Position numbers and translations under genes: made by a program. From contig JAKQXK010000576.1 of assembly GCA_029561505.1 (NCBI GenBank), positions 1-11,551 of the forward strand: DNA of 11,551 nucleotides. Reading direction: 5' to 3'. This DNA comes from Spirochaetota bacterium (lineage in GTDB: Bacteria > Spirochaetota > Leptospiria > Turneriellales > Turneriellaceae). Positions within the stretch are counted from its first letter, which is position 1. The number at the start of each line of letters is the position of its first letter. This document shows, piece by piece, positions 1 through 6,034 of this stretch. The notes beneath the pieces are model-generated. The model was not told the origin of the DNA and did no database searches. It saw nothing but the letters and a program-made list of their open reading frames with translations.

Positions 1-984
1 TGCTCATTCATCAGCCCGTTTAATTTTCCATTAAATCTCGCCGCTCACAAAATTGCCCCCGCCATAGCAGCAGGATGTCCCTTCGTTCTGAAACCGGCGT
101 CACTGACGCCACTCGGCGCGCTCGTGTTGGGTGAAATTCTCGCTGAAACAGCCCTGCCCCCCGGAGCGTTTTCCATTCTGCCGTGCTCGCGCGATGCGGC
201 CGATCTTTTCGTCACCGATGAACGCCTGAAGCTGTTAAGTTTTACGGGTTCGGCTGAAGTCGGCTGGAAAATGAAAGCGCGCGCCGGCAAAAAAAAGGTT
301 ACACTCGAACTCGGTGGCAACGCGGCGGTGATTGTCGACAGCGATGCAGATGTCGACGCGGTTGTGCCGCGCCTCGTGTTTGGTGCGTTTTACCAGTCGG
401 GCCAAAGCTGCATCAGCGTGCAGAGAATTCTGGTGCACGAGAGTCTCTATGAAAAACTGCGCAGCCATCTCGTTGCGGCGACCGCTTCACTGAAAGCGGG
501 AAATCCCCATGATGAAAATGTATTTATTGGCCCCATGATTTCAGAAGCTGAGGCAAAACGCCTCAAAGGGTGGATAGACGAAGCTCATGCCCACGGGGCG
601 CGCATCTTGACGGGTGGCGAGCGCGTCGGCACAATGCTCGAACCGACGCTTGCCGAGAACGTTTCACCGGGTGACAGCCTCTATGCCGAAGAGGCTTTTG
701 GCCCGGCCGCGATTCTCGAAACTTTTTCTGATTTTGAAGAAGCGCTGGGCCGCGTCAACCGTGGCCGTTACGGTCTGCAGGCGGGCATCTTTACGAAAGA
801 CATCAATAAGGCGATGCGCGCGTGGGATACTCTCGAGGTCGGCGGGGTCGTGATCGGCGATGTGCCGAGCTTTCGCGTCGACAACATGCCATACGGTGGC
901 GTCAAAGATTCGGGCCTCGGCCGCGAGGGCATTCGTTCGGCGATAGAAGACATGACCGAAGTGCGGCTGTTGGTCTTGAGATAA
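1..984 (+). CDS. NAD(P)-dependent aldehyde dehydrogenase, 5' end outside window
   Basis: The reading frame is open from the first base, so about 150 N-terminal residues lie off the window; 327 residues are present. ALDH superfamily hallmarks appear in order: the PFNFP motif with the conserved Asn at residue 8, the catalytic Glu in LELGG (Glu103), the nucleophilic Cys in GQSC (Cys137), and a C-terminal GDVPSF...PYGGVKDSG segment near residues 286-305. The Glu-Cys spacing of 34 is normal for the family. The enzyme should oxidise an aldehyde to a carboxylate in the cytoplasm. The SCISVQRILV context and the PSFRVD/PYGGVKDSG tail recall the COG1012 group that includes lactaldehyde and phosphonoacetaldehyde dehydrogenases, but the substrate cannot be read from sequence. 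A GTG at 124 could be mistaken for the start; it falls inside the conserved domain. A DUF1905 gene follows 49 bases downstream on the same strand. Confidence 0.93.
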   Translation, partial: CSFISPFNFPLNLAAHKIAPAIAAGCPFVLKPASLTPLGALVLGEILAETALPPGAFSILPCSRDAADLFVTDERLKLLSFTGSAEVGWKMKARAGKKKVTLELGGNAAVIVDSDADVDAVVPRLVFGAFYQSGQSCISVQRILVHESLYEKLRSHLVAATASLKAGNPHDENVFIGPMISEAEAKRLKGWIDEAHAHGARILTGGERVGTMLEPTLAENVSPGDSLYAEEAFGPAAILETFSDFEEALGRVNRGRYGLQAGIFTKDINKAMRAWDTLEVGGVVIGDVPSFRVDNMPYGGVKDSGLGREGIRSAIEDMTEVRLLVLR

Positions 985-1033
985 AGCGGCGATCTCGCGA
1001 CTGGCAGTATGAAAAAACTACGGAGAAGCTCGG

Positions 1034-1366
1034 GTGAAAAGAACCAAACGCGCTACCGATTATGACAAATATCAATTCGAAGCCAAAGTCTGGGTCTACA
1101 ACGGCCCGACACCCTGGCATTTCGTGACGCTGCCGAAAAAACTGGCTGCAGAAATCAAGGCGTTTCACGGCGGCCTCGCGAAAAGTTTCGGTACTCTGGG
1201 TGTCGTGGTGACAATCGGCAAGACAACCTGGAAAACGTCGGTTTTCAGCGATACGAAGTCGGGTTCATATGTATTGCCTCTGAAGGCCGAAGTGCGAAAG
1301 AAAGAAAAGATTGAGGCTGAAGCGGTCATTTTTGTCTCACTCCAAATCGGCGGTGAAAATAATTGA
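1034..1366 (+). CDS. DUF1905 domain protein
   Basis: This 110-residue cytoplasmic protein matches the DUF1905 family over nearly its whole length. It has an early W-H-F-V-x-L-P motif (about residues 27-33), a central FGTLGVVVTIGKTTWKTS strand region, and a YVLPLKAEVRKKE segment that leads to the final strand. The family is a small beta-barrel-like domain, sometimes fused to or found beside YdeI-type proteins; its biochemical role is not established. The GTG start is chosen because GGAG at 1022-1025 lies 8 bases upstream, a good ribosome binding site, and because the domain begins soon after it. There is no signal peptide. The gene follows the aldehyde dehydrogenase closely enough to share its transcript, but nothing shows a functional link. 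Confidence 0.85.
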   Translation: MKRTKRATDYDKYQFEAKVWVYNGPTPWHFVTLPKKLAAEIKAFHGGLAKSFGTLGVVVTIGKTTWKTSVFSDTKSGSYVLPLKAEVRKKEKIEAEAVIFVSLQIGGENN

Positions 1367-1379
1367 AATAGCAGGTTGC

Positions 1380-1411
1380 TTGACGCCTTAGGTTTGCAGC
1401 AATGCTTATGA
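1380..1411 (+). promoter_or_regulatory. possible sigma-70-like promoter upstream of the GyrI-like gene
   Basis: TTGACG at 1380-1385 resembles a -35 element. A TGCTTATGA stretch at 1403-1411 could supply an extended -10, but the hexamer is a poor match and the spacing (18-20) is loose. It lies in the 148-base gap 1367-1514, which otherwise shows no gene or strong structure. This is a guess from consensus only. Confidence 0.25.
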
Positions 1412-1514
1412 CTCTAAAACTCCGCTTTGAAAAGAATATGCAGCGCCATCAGGGCGGCTCGGTGAGGGTCTAGCGGTTTTCTGAAAAAGTAGACGCCGCG
1501 TCTTTTTTCGGCCG

Positions 1515-2117
1515 ATGTGGTTTATGAAAGCGCTCAAAGTTCTTGCTGCAATCGTCGTGCTGTTGGTTGGTCTCATCTTCGGCCTCTATATCTGGCTGGG
1601 GGGATTCAGCAGTGTCACCGTTACCCGCTCTTCGTTCGGCCCGACCGAGATTGTGTACGCTACGCACAGAGGGGCATACAAGAACCTCAGCACCAGCTGG
1701 AGCTCGTTTCAAAAACAATGGGAGGCAGCAGGCCTCAAAGAATGTAAAGCCCTCGCGATCTACCTCGACACCCCCGAAACGCCCGAAGACAAACTCCGTT
1801 CAATCATCGCGTGTGACATCGGCGAAATGACAGACTCTGAAAAGAAAGCGCTGCGTGGTAAACTGCCGAACTTCGTGATTCCAAAGTCGCGCACGATCGC
1901 GGCGACCTTCCCTTACAAAAACCCGGCTTCATATTTTATCGGCCCGATGAGGGTTTACCCCGAATTCAAGAAAGAACTCGCGAAAGATAAAATTGTGCCC
2001 CCTTTGGCGATTGAAACCTATGGCAAGATGACAGCGCCAGCGACAGAAATGGGTTATGCGATGCCGCTTGACAGTAAGCGCGAGGATTATGAGAAATTAG
2101 TGGATGCGTTTCGTTGA
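1515..2117 (+). CDS. membrane-anchored GyrI-like (SOUL/effector-binding fold) protein
   Basis: The protein has 200 residues. Residues 8-28 form one strongly hydrophobic segment (an uncleaved anchor or signal), followed by a soluble domain from about residue 40 to the end. That domain resembles GyrI-like small-molecule-binding domains (the AraC effector-binding/SOUL fold). It has the opening FGPTEIVYATHRGAYKNL strand-helix, a central YLDTPE...LRSIIACDIGE pair of strands, and a repeat-like second half with TFPYKNPASYFIGPMRVYPEF and a closing MGYAMPL. Such domains bind ligands or protein partners; here it would sit on the outer face of the inner membrane or in the periplasm. No clear Shine-Dalgarno is visible. 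ATG 1515 is the longest choice; ATG 1524 (MKALKVL) gives a more typical signal sequence and is about equally likely. The stop codon lies inside a perfect hairpin shared with the convergent gene. Confidence 0.8.
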   Translation: MWFMKALKVLAAIVVLLVGLIFGLYIWLGGFSSVTVTRSSFGPTEIVYATHRGAYKNLSTSWSSFQKQWEAAGLKECKALAIYLDTPETPEDKLRSIIACDIGEMTDSEKKALRGKLPNFVIPKSRTIAATFPYKNPASYFIGPMRVYPEFKKELAKDKIVPPLAIETYGKMTAPATEMGYAMPLDSKREDYEKLVDAFR

Positions 2118-2143
2118 ACGGTTTCTAAAGAAACCGTTCAACG
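2112..2143. terminator. perfect 14-bp hairpin spanning two convergent stop codons
   Basis: Arms CGTTGAACGGTTTC (2112-2125) and GAAACCGTTCAACG (2130-2143) pair perfectly around a TAAA loop. The TGA stop of the plus-strand gene (2115-2117) lies in the left arm and that of the minus-strand gene (2138-2140) in the right arm. Position and stem strength suggest a bidirectional terminator or mRNA 3' end, but neither side has a T-tract, so it is not a textbook intrinsic terminator. Confidence 0.65.
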
Positions 2144-3334
2144 AACGCACTCGTAGAGAGCGCGGCAGAGCCGCAATGTCTTGTCTGGCCTGATCTTGTA
2201 ATCCATTTTGTTGCAGACATAGCCGAATGAAAGTTTTGCCTTTGGGTCGGCGAGCGCGAGCGAGCCACCCATACCCGAATGGCCGAACGCTTCGACATTC
2301 GGCGAGTAGAGCCAGCGCTCCTCTTTAAGAAAACCCAGGTTCCAGCCGAGGGGTTTTTGCAGCACCAGATCGTAGCGCAGCGGATTCTCTTTAGTGAGCT
2401 CGCGCATGAGCTCGGCGCCGGCAAACTGAACCTTGCCGAGTTTGCCGCCAAGTGCCAGCACGTTCATCAGCGTCGCGAGTGAGCGGGCATTCGCAACGCC
2501 GTTTACCCATGGCAATTCAAGTCGACGCACCCACGGCTCGTTGAAAATCTCGACGCTCTTCGGCCCGGCAGACGGATTCATATACGCCTGTTCAATCGAG
2601 TTGTTTCCCGAAATAAATGCCCTGCCAATGCGGCCTTCAGTTGTTTCGCCGATGATCATGTCGGGTACGAGCGCTGCGAGACGGTCAAATACCGAAACGG
2701 GATAAAGCGTTGCGACCTTATGGTCATTTGCTGGCGCGAGGCCAATGTGCGCATCGATGCCAAGTTTTTTCGCGACCTCGCGCGCGAAAAACTGGCCTAT
2801 CGATTCACCCGCTACCTGGCGAAAGAGTTCGCCGGCGTATGCGCCCCAGACCTGCGCGCCGTAACCCTGATTGCTGCCCGGAATAAACAGCGGCCGCTGC
2901 AGAATCAGAGCGTTGTAAACGCGCGGATAGTTGTCGGCAAAATCTGAAAGCTGTAACGGCTTTTCGATGGCGTAAAGACCTGCGCGGTGTTCAAGCAGTT
3001 GCCGGCAGGTAATTTCACCTTTGCCGGCGAGCGCAAAGTCGGGCCAGTAGTGCGCGACCGGTCTATCGTAGTCAAATTTCTTTCGGTTCGCGAGAATCAG
3101 AAAACACAGCGCCGCCAGCGCCTTAGTGACTGAAAACACCGGCACCAACGAGTCTTCGCGCCACGGGTCGTCGATGCTCTTATCTTTAAGGCCCGCCCAG
3201 ATATCGACGACCTTTTTGCCTCGCTGGTAAACGCAAATCGCCGCGCCGATCTCTTGCCCGGCATCAAAGTTCGCCGCAAACGCGTCTGCGAGCGGAGCAA
3301 ACTGCAACGACCACTCGCCTTTTAGTTCTGCCAC
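2138..3334 (-). CDS. beta-lactamase-fold serine hydrolase (class C-like/esterase family)
   Basis: This 398-residue protein belongs to the beta-lactamase-related family (PF00144, COG1680), which covers esterases, peptidases and carboxylases as well as class C lactamases. The catalytic S-x-x-K is S68-V-T-K71 (FSVTK). The family's LLEHRAGL segment is near residues 112-119. A tyrosine in QGYGAQ (about residue 157) takes the place of the usual Y-x-N/Y-H-A motif. FGHSGMGGS (about 350-357) replaces the KTG box, as in EstB-type esterases. There is no signal peptide, so it is probably cytoplasmic, which argues against a periplasmic antibiotic-resistance role; ester hydrolysis is more likely. It starts at ATG, 64 bases downstream of the glutaredoxin gene on the same strand, so the two may be co-transcribed. 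Its stop codon is in the shared hairpin. Confidence 0.88.
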   Translation of the reverse strand: MAELKGEWSLQFAPLADAFAANFDAGQEIGAAICVYQRGKKVVDIWAGLKDKSIDDPWREDSLVPVFSVTKALAALCFLILANRKKFDYDRPVAHYWPDFALAGKGEITCRQLLEHRAGLYAIEKPLQLSDFADNYPRVYNALILQRPLFIPGSNQGYGAQVWGAYAGELFRQVAGESIGQFFAREVAKKLGIDAHIGLAPANDHKVATLYPVSVFDRLAALVPDMIIGETTEGRIGRAFISGNNSIEQAYMNPSAGPKSVEIFNEPWVRRLELPWVNGVANARSLATLMNVLALGGKLGKVQFAGAELMRELTKENPLRYDLVLQKPLGWNLGFLKEERWLYSPNVEAFGHSGMGGSLALADPKAKLSFGYVCNKMDYKIRPDKTLRLCRALYECVR

Positions 3335-3398
3335 GCGGGCAGGTTTTTGGCTTTAACTCAGCCGTCGCGGTTTTTTTGAAGACAGGCAGCCAGGCCTT

Positions 3399-3641
3399 TC
3401 AGCCAATCGTGAGCTCGCCCTGTTTGACCTTCGCAATCATATCTGTGTAACCGCCGATAAACTGACCGTCGACAAATATCTGCGGTACGGTCATGTGCTG
3501 GGTTCGCGCCTTGAGGGCAGCATACTGCTCGGGGTCGCGCTGTATGTTGATTTCATCGTAGGCGACACCGCGCGCCTGAAAGAACTCTTTTGCGCGGTCA
3601 CAATAGGGACAATAGTCTTTGGTATAAATCTGTACTTGCAT
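3399..3641 (-). CDS. grxC: glutaredoxin, dithiol GrxC type
   Basis: This is a complete 80-residue glutaredoxin, the normal length for bacterial Grx3. The active site is C11-P12-Y13-C14. The cis-proline loop T51-V52-P53 and the glutathione-binding GGYTD motif (G63-G64) are present, so all key residues are kept. It should reduce protein disulfides or glutathionylated thiols in the cytoplasm using glutathione. The ATG start gives the standard MQVQIYTKDYC N-terminus. No strong ribosome binding site is visible. It is the first gene of a possible two-gene unit with the serine hydrolase and is divergent from the lipoprotein gene. The gene symbol is by family resemblance. Confidence 0.93.
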   Translation of the reverse strand: MQVQIYTKDYCPYCDRAKEFFQARGVAYDEINIQRDPEQYAALKARTQHMTVPQIFVDGQFIGGYTDMIAKVKQGELTIG

Positions 3642-3713
3642 GTTTGCGCCCGATTATCTTAAGGTACGCCTATCTCAGAAATCTATCCACTTTTTCGCGC
3701 TAATGTTCTGCAT

Positions 3714-3728
3714 ATTATTTGTAATAAT
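3714..3728. promoter_or_regulatory. AT-only inverted repeat in a divergent promoter region
   Basis: ATTATT (3714-3719) and AATAAT (3723-3728) are perfect inverted arms around TGT, 25 bases before the lipoprotein start. They lie in the roughly 110-base region between divergent grxC and lipoprotein genes. It could be a small operator or simply the AT-rich melting region of a promoter (TATTAT at 3713-3718 resembles a -10). Short AT palindromes arise easily by chance. Confidence 0.25.
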
Positions 3729-3752
3729 TTGCACCGTACCCCGACAAAAGAC

Positions 3753-4703
3753 ATGCGTCTTATGCTGAATTCAAAAATCTTTGGGCTGGCGCTCATCTTG
3801 GCCACATTACTCTCTTGCGAAAGCGGCAGAAATCTGCAGCCGCCCGCCCTGCACGCAGACTTCGCCCGGTATTGGCAGCAGGGCAAAGCCGAACTGAGCC
3901 GTTACGCTTTGGTGCAGGCACGATATGGTAATCTTAACCAGGGTGAACTGATTGTGATCACGGTAACAGAACCATTTAACGCCGATAAGCACGTAAAATC
4001 AGACAGCCTCAGCGGCAGATCGGTTCGGCAGGTGCTGAAAGCGCAGACGATGCGCAGATTCACTACCGGCATCTATGACTATACGATGACGACGACCAGC
4101 TTTAAGCCTATTGACGACGCTGTTGATTTCCCTGCCATGAAAATAACCAGCACGTCTGTCGACTGGTGTGGGCAAACATTTGCGCAGCTGAACCAGGTCT
4201 CAGGCGGTTACCGCATCGAATCACGCTCATACTTTGAAAGCGAAGCTGACGAAGACTTCAATGTCTCGGGGGCCTTCAGCGAAGACGAAATCTGGCAGCG
4301 TATTCGCCTCGCGCCAGAAGCGCTGCCTCGGGGTTCGGTCAGAATTCTGCCTGCGCTCGTTGCGGCGAGGCTCAGACACCGGCGCCTTGCACCTGAAACT
4401 GCAACCGCCACAACAAGCAACTACGAAGGCAGCGAAATTTCTGGCAAGAATCTGAAAAGCTACCGTCTCGTATACGCGCACGGCCTGAAAGAAGAAAGAG
4501 TTGTGGATTTTATTTTTGAACGCGAGTTTCCGTTTAAGATCGTCGGCTACACCGAAGAGTATGAAGACGGTTTTGTCAAACCGCGCAGACTAAGAACTGT
4601 CGCACGACTCGCGCAGCAGACACTACTCGACTATTGGGCAACGCACGACCCTGAACACGAAGCACTGCGCAGACAGCTTGGTGTGACTGGCTTCGCGCGC
4701 TAA
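3753..4703 (+). CDS. lipoprotein of unknown function
   Basis: From ATG 3753 the product has 316 residues. It opens with MRLMLNSKIFGLALILATLL, a lipoprotein signal ending L-L-S-C with Cys22 as the lipidated residue. The mature part begins as a flexible, polar stretch. The body has a YWQQGKAELSRY...ARYG opening, a strand series with VITVTEPF, FTTGIYDYTMTT, a VDWCGQTFAQLN motif and an acidic ESEADED...EDEIWQRIRLAPEALPRG segment. I recall proteins with this pattern in Bacteroidota, often labelled 'septum formation inhibitor Maf', a label the sequence does not support because no Maf nucleotide-pyrophosphatase motif is present. It is probably anchored in the inner or outer membrane. A TTG at 3729 is in frame but would put eight polar residues before the signal, so ATG 3753 is preferred. 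It converges on the alpha/beta hydrolase gene, with 11 bases between stops and no evident hairpin. Confidence 0.78.
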   Translation: MRLMLNSKIFGLALILATLLSCESGRNLQPPALHADFARYWQQGKAELSRYALVQARYGNLNQGELIVITVTEPFNADKHVKSDSLSGRSVRQVLKAQTMRRFTTGIYDYTMTTTSFKPIDDAVDFPAMKITSTSVDWCGQTFAQLNQVSGGYRIESRSYFESEADEDFNVSGAFSEDEIWQRIRLAPEALPRGSVRILPALVAARLRHRRLAPETATATTSNYEGSEISGKNLKSYRLVYAHGLKEERVVDFIFEREFPFKIVGYTEEYEDGFVKPRRLRTVARLAQQTLLDYWATHDPEHEALRRQLGVTGFAR

Positions 4704-4714
4704 GGCGGCCGCGA

Positions 4715-5563
4715 TCAATTGTTCTGCAGCCAGAGTTTTAGGTTCGCAAAACATTCCACTTCTTCTTCGAGAATGGGAATATGGCCTGAATTCGAATATT
4801 CATGGTACGCGGCGTTCGGCATTCTGCGCGCAATCTCGCGCGCCTGTTTAGGGTCAACGACCCTGTCGTGCGAACCCGTTATGAAGAGGGTTGGCAGCGT
4901 TGAACCTTCGAGCGCGGGTCGAAGATCGGCCTTGTCGATAATGGTGAGCCATGCACCCATAACCTCAGGCGGAATATTCAGCATTTGTTCACGGTAGGCT
5001 TTGACATATTTTTCCGCATCGCGCCGCCGAAAAAATGCTTTGGAATCATATACTCCCGTTTCAAAAATATTCTTAAATGCATCGGGCAATGAACGTATGA
5101 ATGCAAATGGCAGATGTAGAGCTGCGTGCAGATTCAGCTTATAGAGATCTTTTGCGAAACCGAGCGGCCCTTTAACCGGGCCGTGCACGACAGGGCCGAT
5201 CGCCACGACGCGTTTGACGAGGTCTGGGTGCATGATGCCGAGCGCGAGCGCGATGAGACCGCCGGTAGAATGGCCCACGACGGTCACCTTTTTCTTGCCG
5301 ACTATCTGTTTAATCGCCGCTGCCTGCAGCGATGCAACTTTCACCAGGTCAAAGTCGTGCACATGCTCGGGGCGTGTCGCCGGGTGGTGCCCGATGAGGT
5401 CAAGATTATGGCAGGCACCGAGCGCTTCGAAATCGGCCAGCACCGGGCCCCAGAAATTGCGCACCGAGCACCAACCGTGAATGAGCACAAACGTCTCAGC
5501 CCCTTCGCCATAACTTTCGTAGGCGAAACGCAGTCCGGCTGCGTTGACTTCGTGGGTTGCCAT
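4715..5563 (-). CDS. alpha/beta-fold hydrolase
   Basis: From ATG 5563 the protein has 282 residues and a full alpha/beta-hydrolase catalytic set. It has an oxyanion-hole HGW in LIHGW (residues 27-31), nucleophile elbow G-H-S-T-G with Ser99, acid Asp233 in TGSHD, and His261 in NSGHIP. A helical cap lies between about residues 130 and 200. There is no signal peptide, so it is likely cytoplasmic. The substrate cannot be predicted; the family includes esterases, lipases and C-C bond hydrolases. A TTG at 5599 would add 12 residues, but these are Pro/Arg-rich and would overlap the likely promoter, so ATG 5563 is chosen. It is transcribed divergently from the signalling operon at 5660, with 96 bases between start codons, and could be controlled with it. 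Confidence 0.88.
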   Translation of the reverse strand: MATHEVNAAGLRFAYESYGEGAETFVLIHGWCSVRNFWGPVLADFEALGACHNLDLIGHHPATRPEHVHDFDLVKVASLQAAAIKQIVGKKKVTVVGHSTGGLIALALGIMHPDLVKRVVAIGPVVHGPVKGPLGFAKDLYKLNLHAALHLPFAFIRSLPDAFKNIFETGVYDSKAFFRRRDAEKYVKAYREQMLNIPPEVMGAWLTIIDKADLRPALEGSTLPTLFITGSHDRVVDPKQAREIARRMPNAAYHEYSNSGHIPILEEEVECFANLKLWLQNN

Positions 5564-5592
5564 GTGGCACCAAAAGCGACGTGGCCGAGGGT

Positions 5593-5621
5593 CAGTCAAT
5601 CAAATGGCGCCGGTTCCATTT
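5593..5621 (-). promoter_or_regulatory. possible ECF-type promoter for the alpha/beta hydrolase, with overlapping inverted repeat
   Basis: On the minus strand GGAACC (5618-5613) is followed 16 bases later by CTGA, resembling the GGAAC / TCTGA pattern of RpoE-like promoters; it ends about 30 bases before ATG 5563. An inverted repeat AAATGG (5602-5607) / CCATTT (5616-5621) overlaps the -35 and could be an operator. An ECF gene at 8731 makes this notable, but the match is by eye and ECF consensus sequences vary between groups. Confidence 0.25.
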
Positions 5622-5659
5622 TTATTTTCAACCTGTCTGCCTGCCAGAGTTTAGCTGCA

Positions 5660-6034
5660 ATGGCGCTCAAAGTGCTGATCGTAGACGACTCGCAGATAAT
5701 GCGCGATGTCATTCAGAAGTTTCTTGCAGGTTTTGACCTCGAAATTGCAGGTACTGCACGCGATGGTGAAGAGGCGATTCAACTCTTTCGTGAGCTGCAG
5801 CCCGATATAGTTACGCTCGATATCACAATGCCGCGAATCGACGGCCTTGCCGCGCTGAAAGAGATGAAGAAGATCAACGCCGAAGCGCAGATCATGATCG
5901 TCTCTGCGATCAACGACAAGAGCGTAGTTCTCAAGGCCCTCGATGCGGGTGCCGCTTTGTTCGTTAACAAGCCCGTTTCTGCCGACGCCGTGAAGGCGGC
6001 GATTGGTAAATTACTCGCGCAGCGCAAGCCGTGA
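5660..6034 (+). CDS. single-domain response regulator (CheY-like receiver)
   Basis: The product is a 124-residue receiver with no output domain. The acidic pocket is Asp9-Asp10, the phosphoacceptor is Asp54 in VTLDITMP, the switch Ser is Ser82 in IVSA, and Lys104 lies in NKPV, so every catalytic residue is present. It should accept phosphate from the kinase encoded immediately downstream, either as a CheY-like signal carrier or as a relay to another partner. The start is ATG 5660 because the receiver begins there (MALKVLIVDD). The frame is open much further upstream (to 5126), but that part is antisense to the hydrolase gene. No strong ribosome binding site is visible. The stop TGA (6032-6034) overlaps the GTG start of the kinase gene in GTGA, which indicates translational coupling and a matched pair. 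Confidence 0.92.
   Translation: MALKVLIVDDSQIMRDVIQKFLAGFDLEIAGTARDGEEAIQLFRELQPDIVTLDITMPRIDGLAALKEMKKINAEAQIMIVSAINDKSVVLKALDAGAALFVNKPVSADAVKAAIGKLLAQRKP

Noticed and set aside
1009..1065. Short reading frame with ATG 1009 before the DUF1905 gene
   Set aside because: It is only 18 codons, overlaps DUF1905 in another frame, and GTG 1034 has a better-placed ribosome binding site.
2138..3334. Possible antibiotic-resistance beta-lactamase
   Set aside because: There is no signal peptide, and an HSG box replaces KTG, as in esterase-like members; resistance cannot be supported.
4704..4714. Possible terminator between the lipoprotein and hydrolase genes
   Set aside because: The gap is 11 bases and GC-rich, with no stem comparable to the other two convergent junctions.
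5126..5659. Upstream open extension of the response regulator frame
   Set aside because: It lies antisense to the alpha/beta hydrolase, and the receiver domain starts cleanly at ATG 5660.
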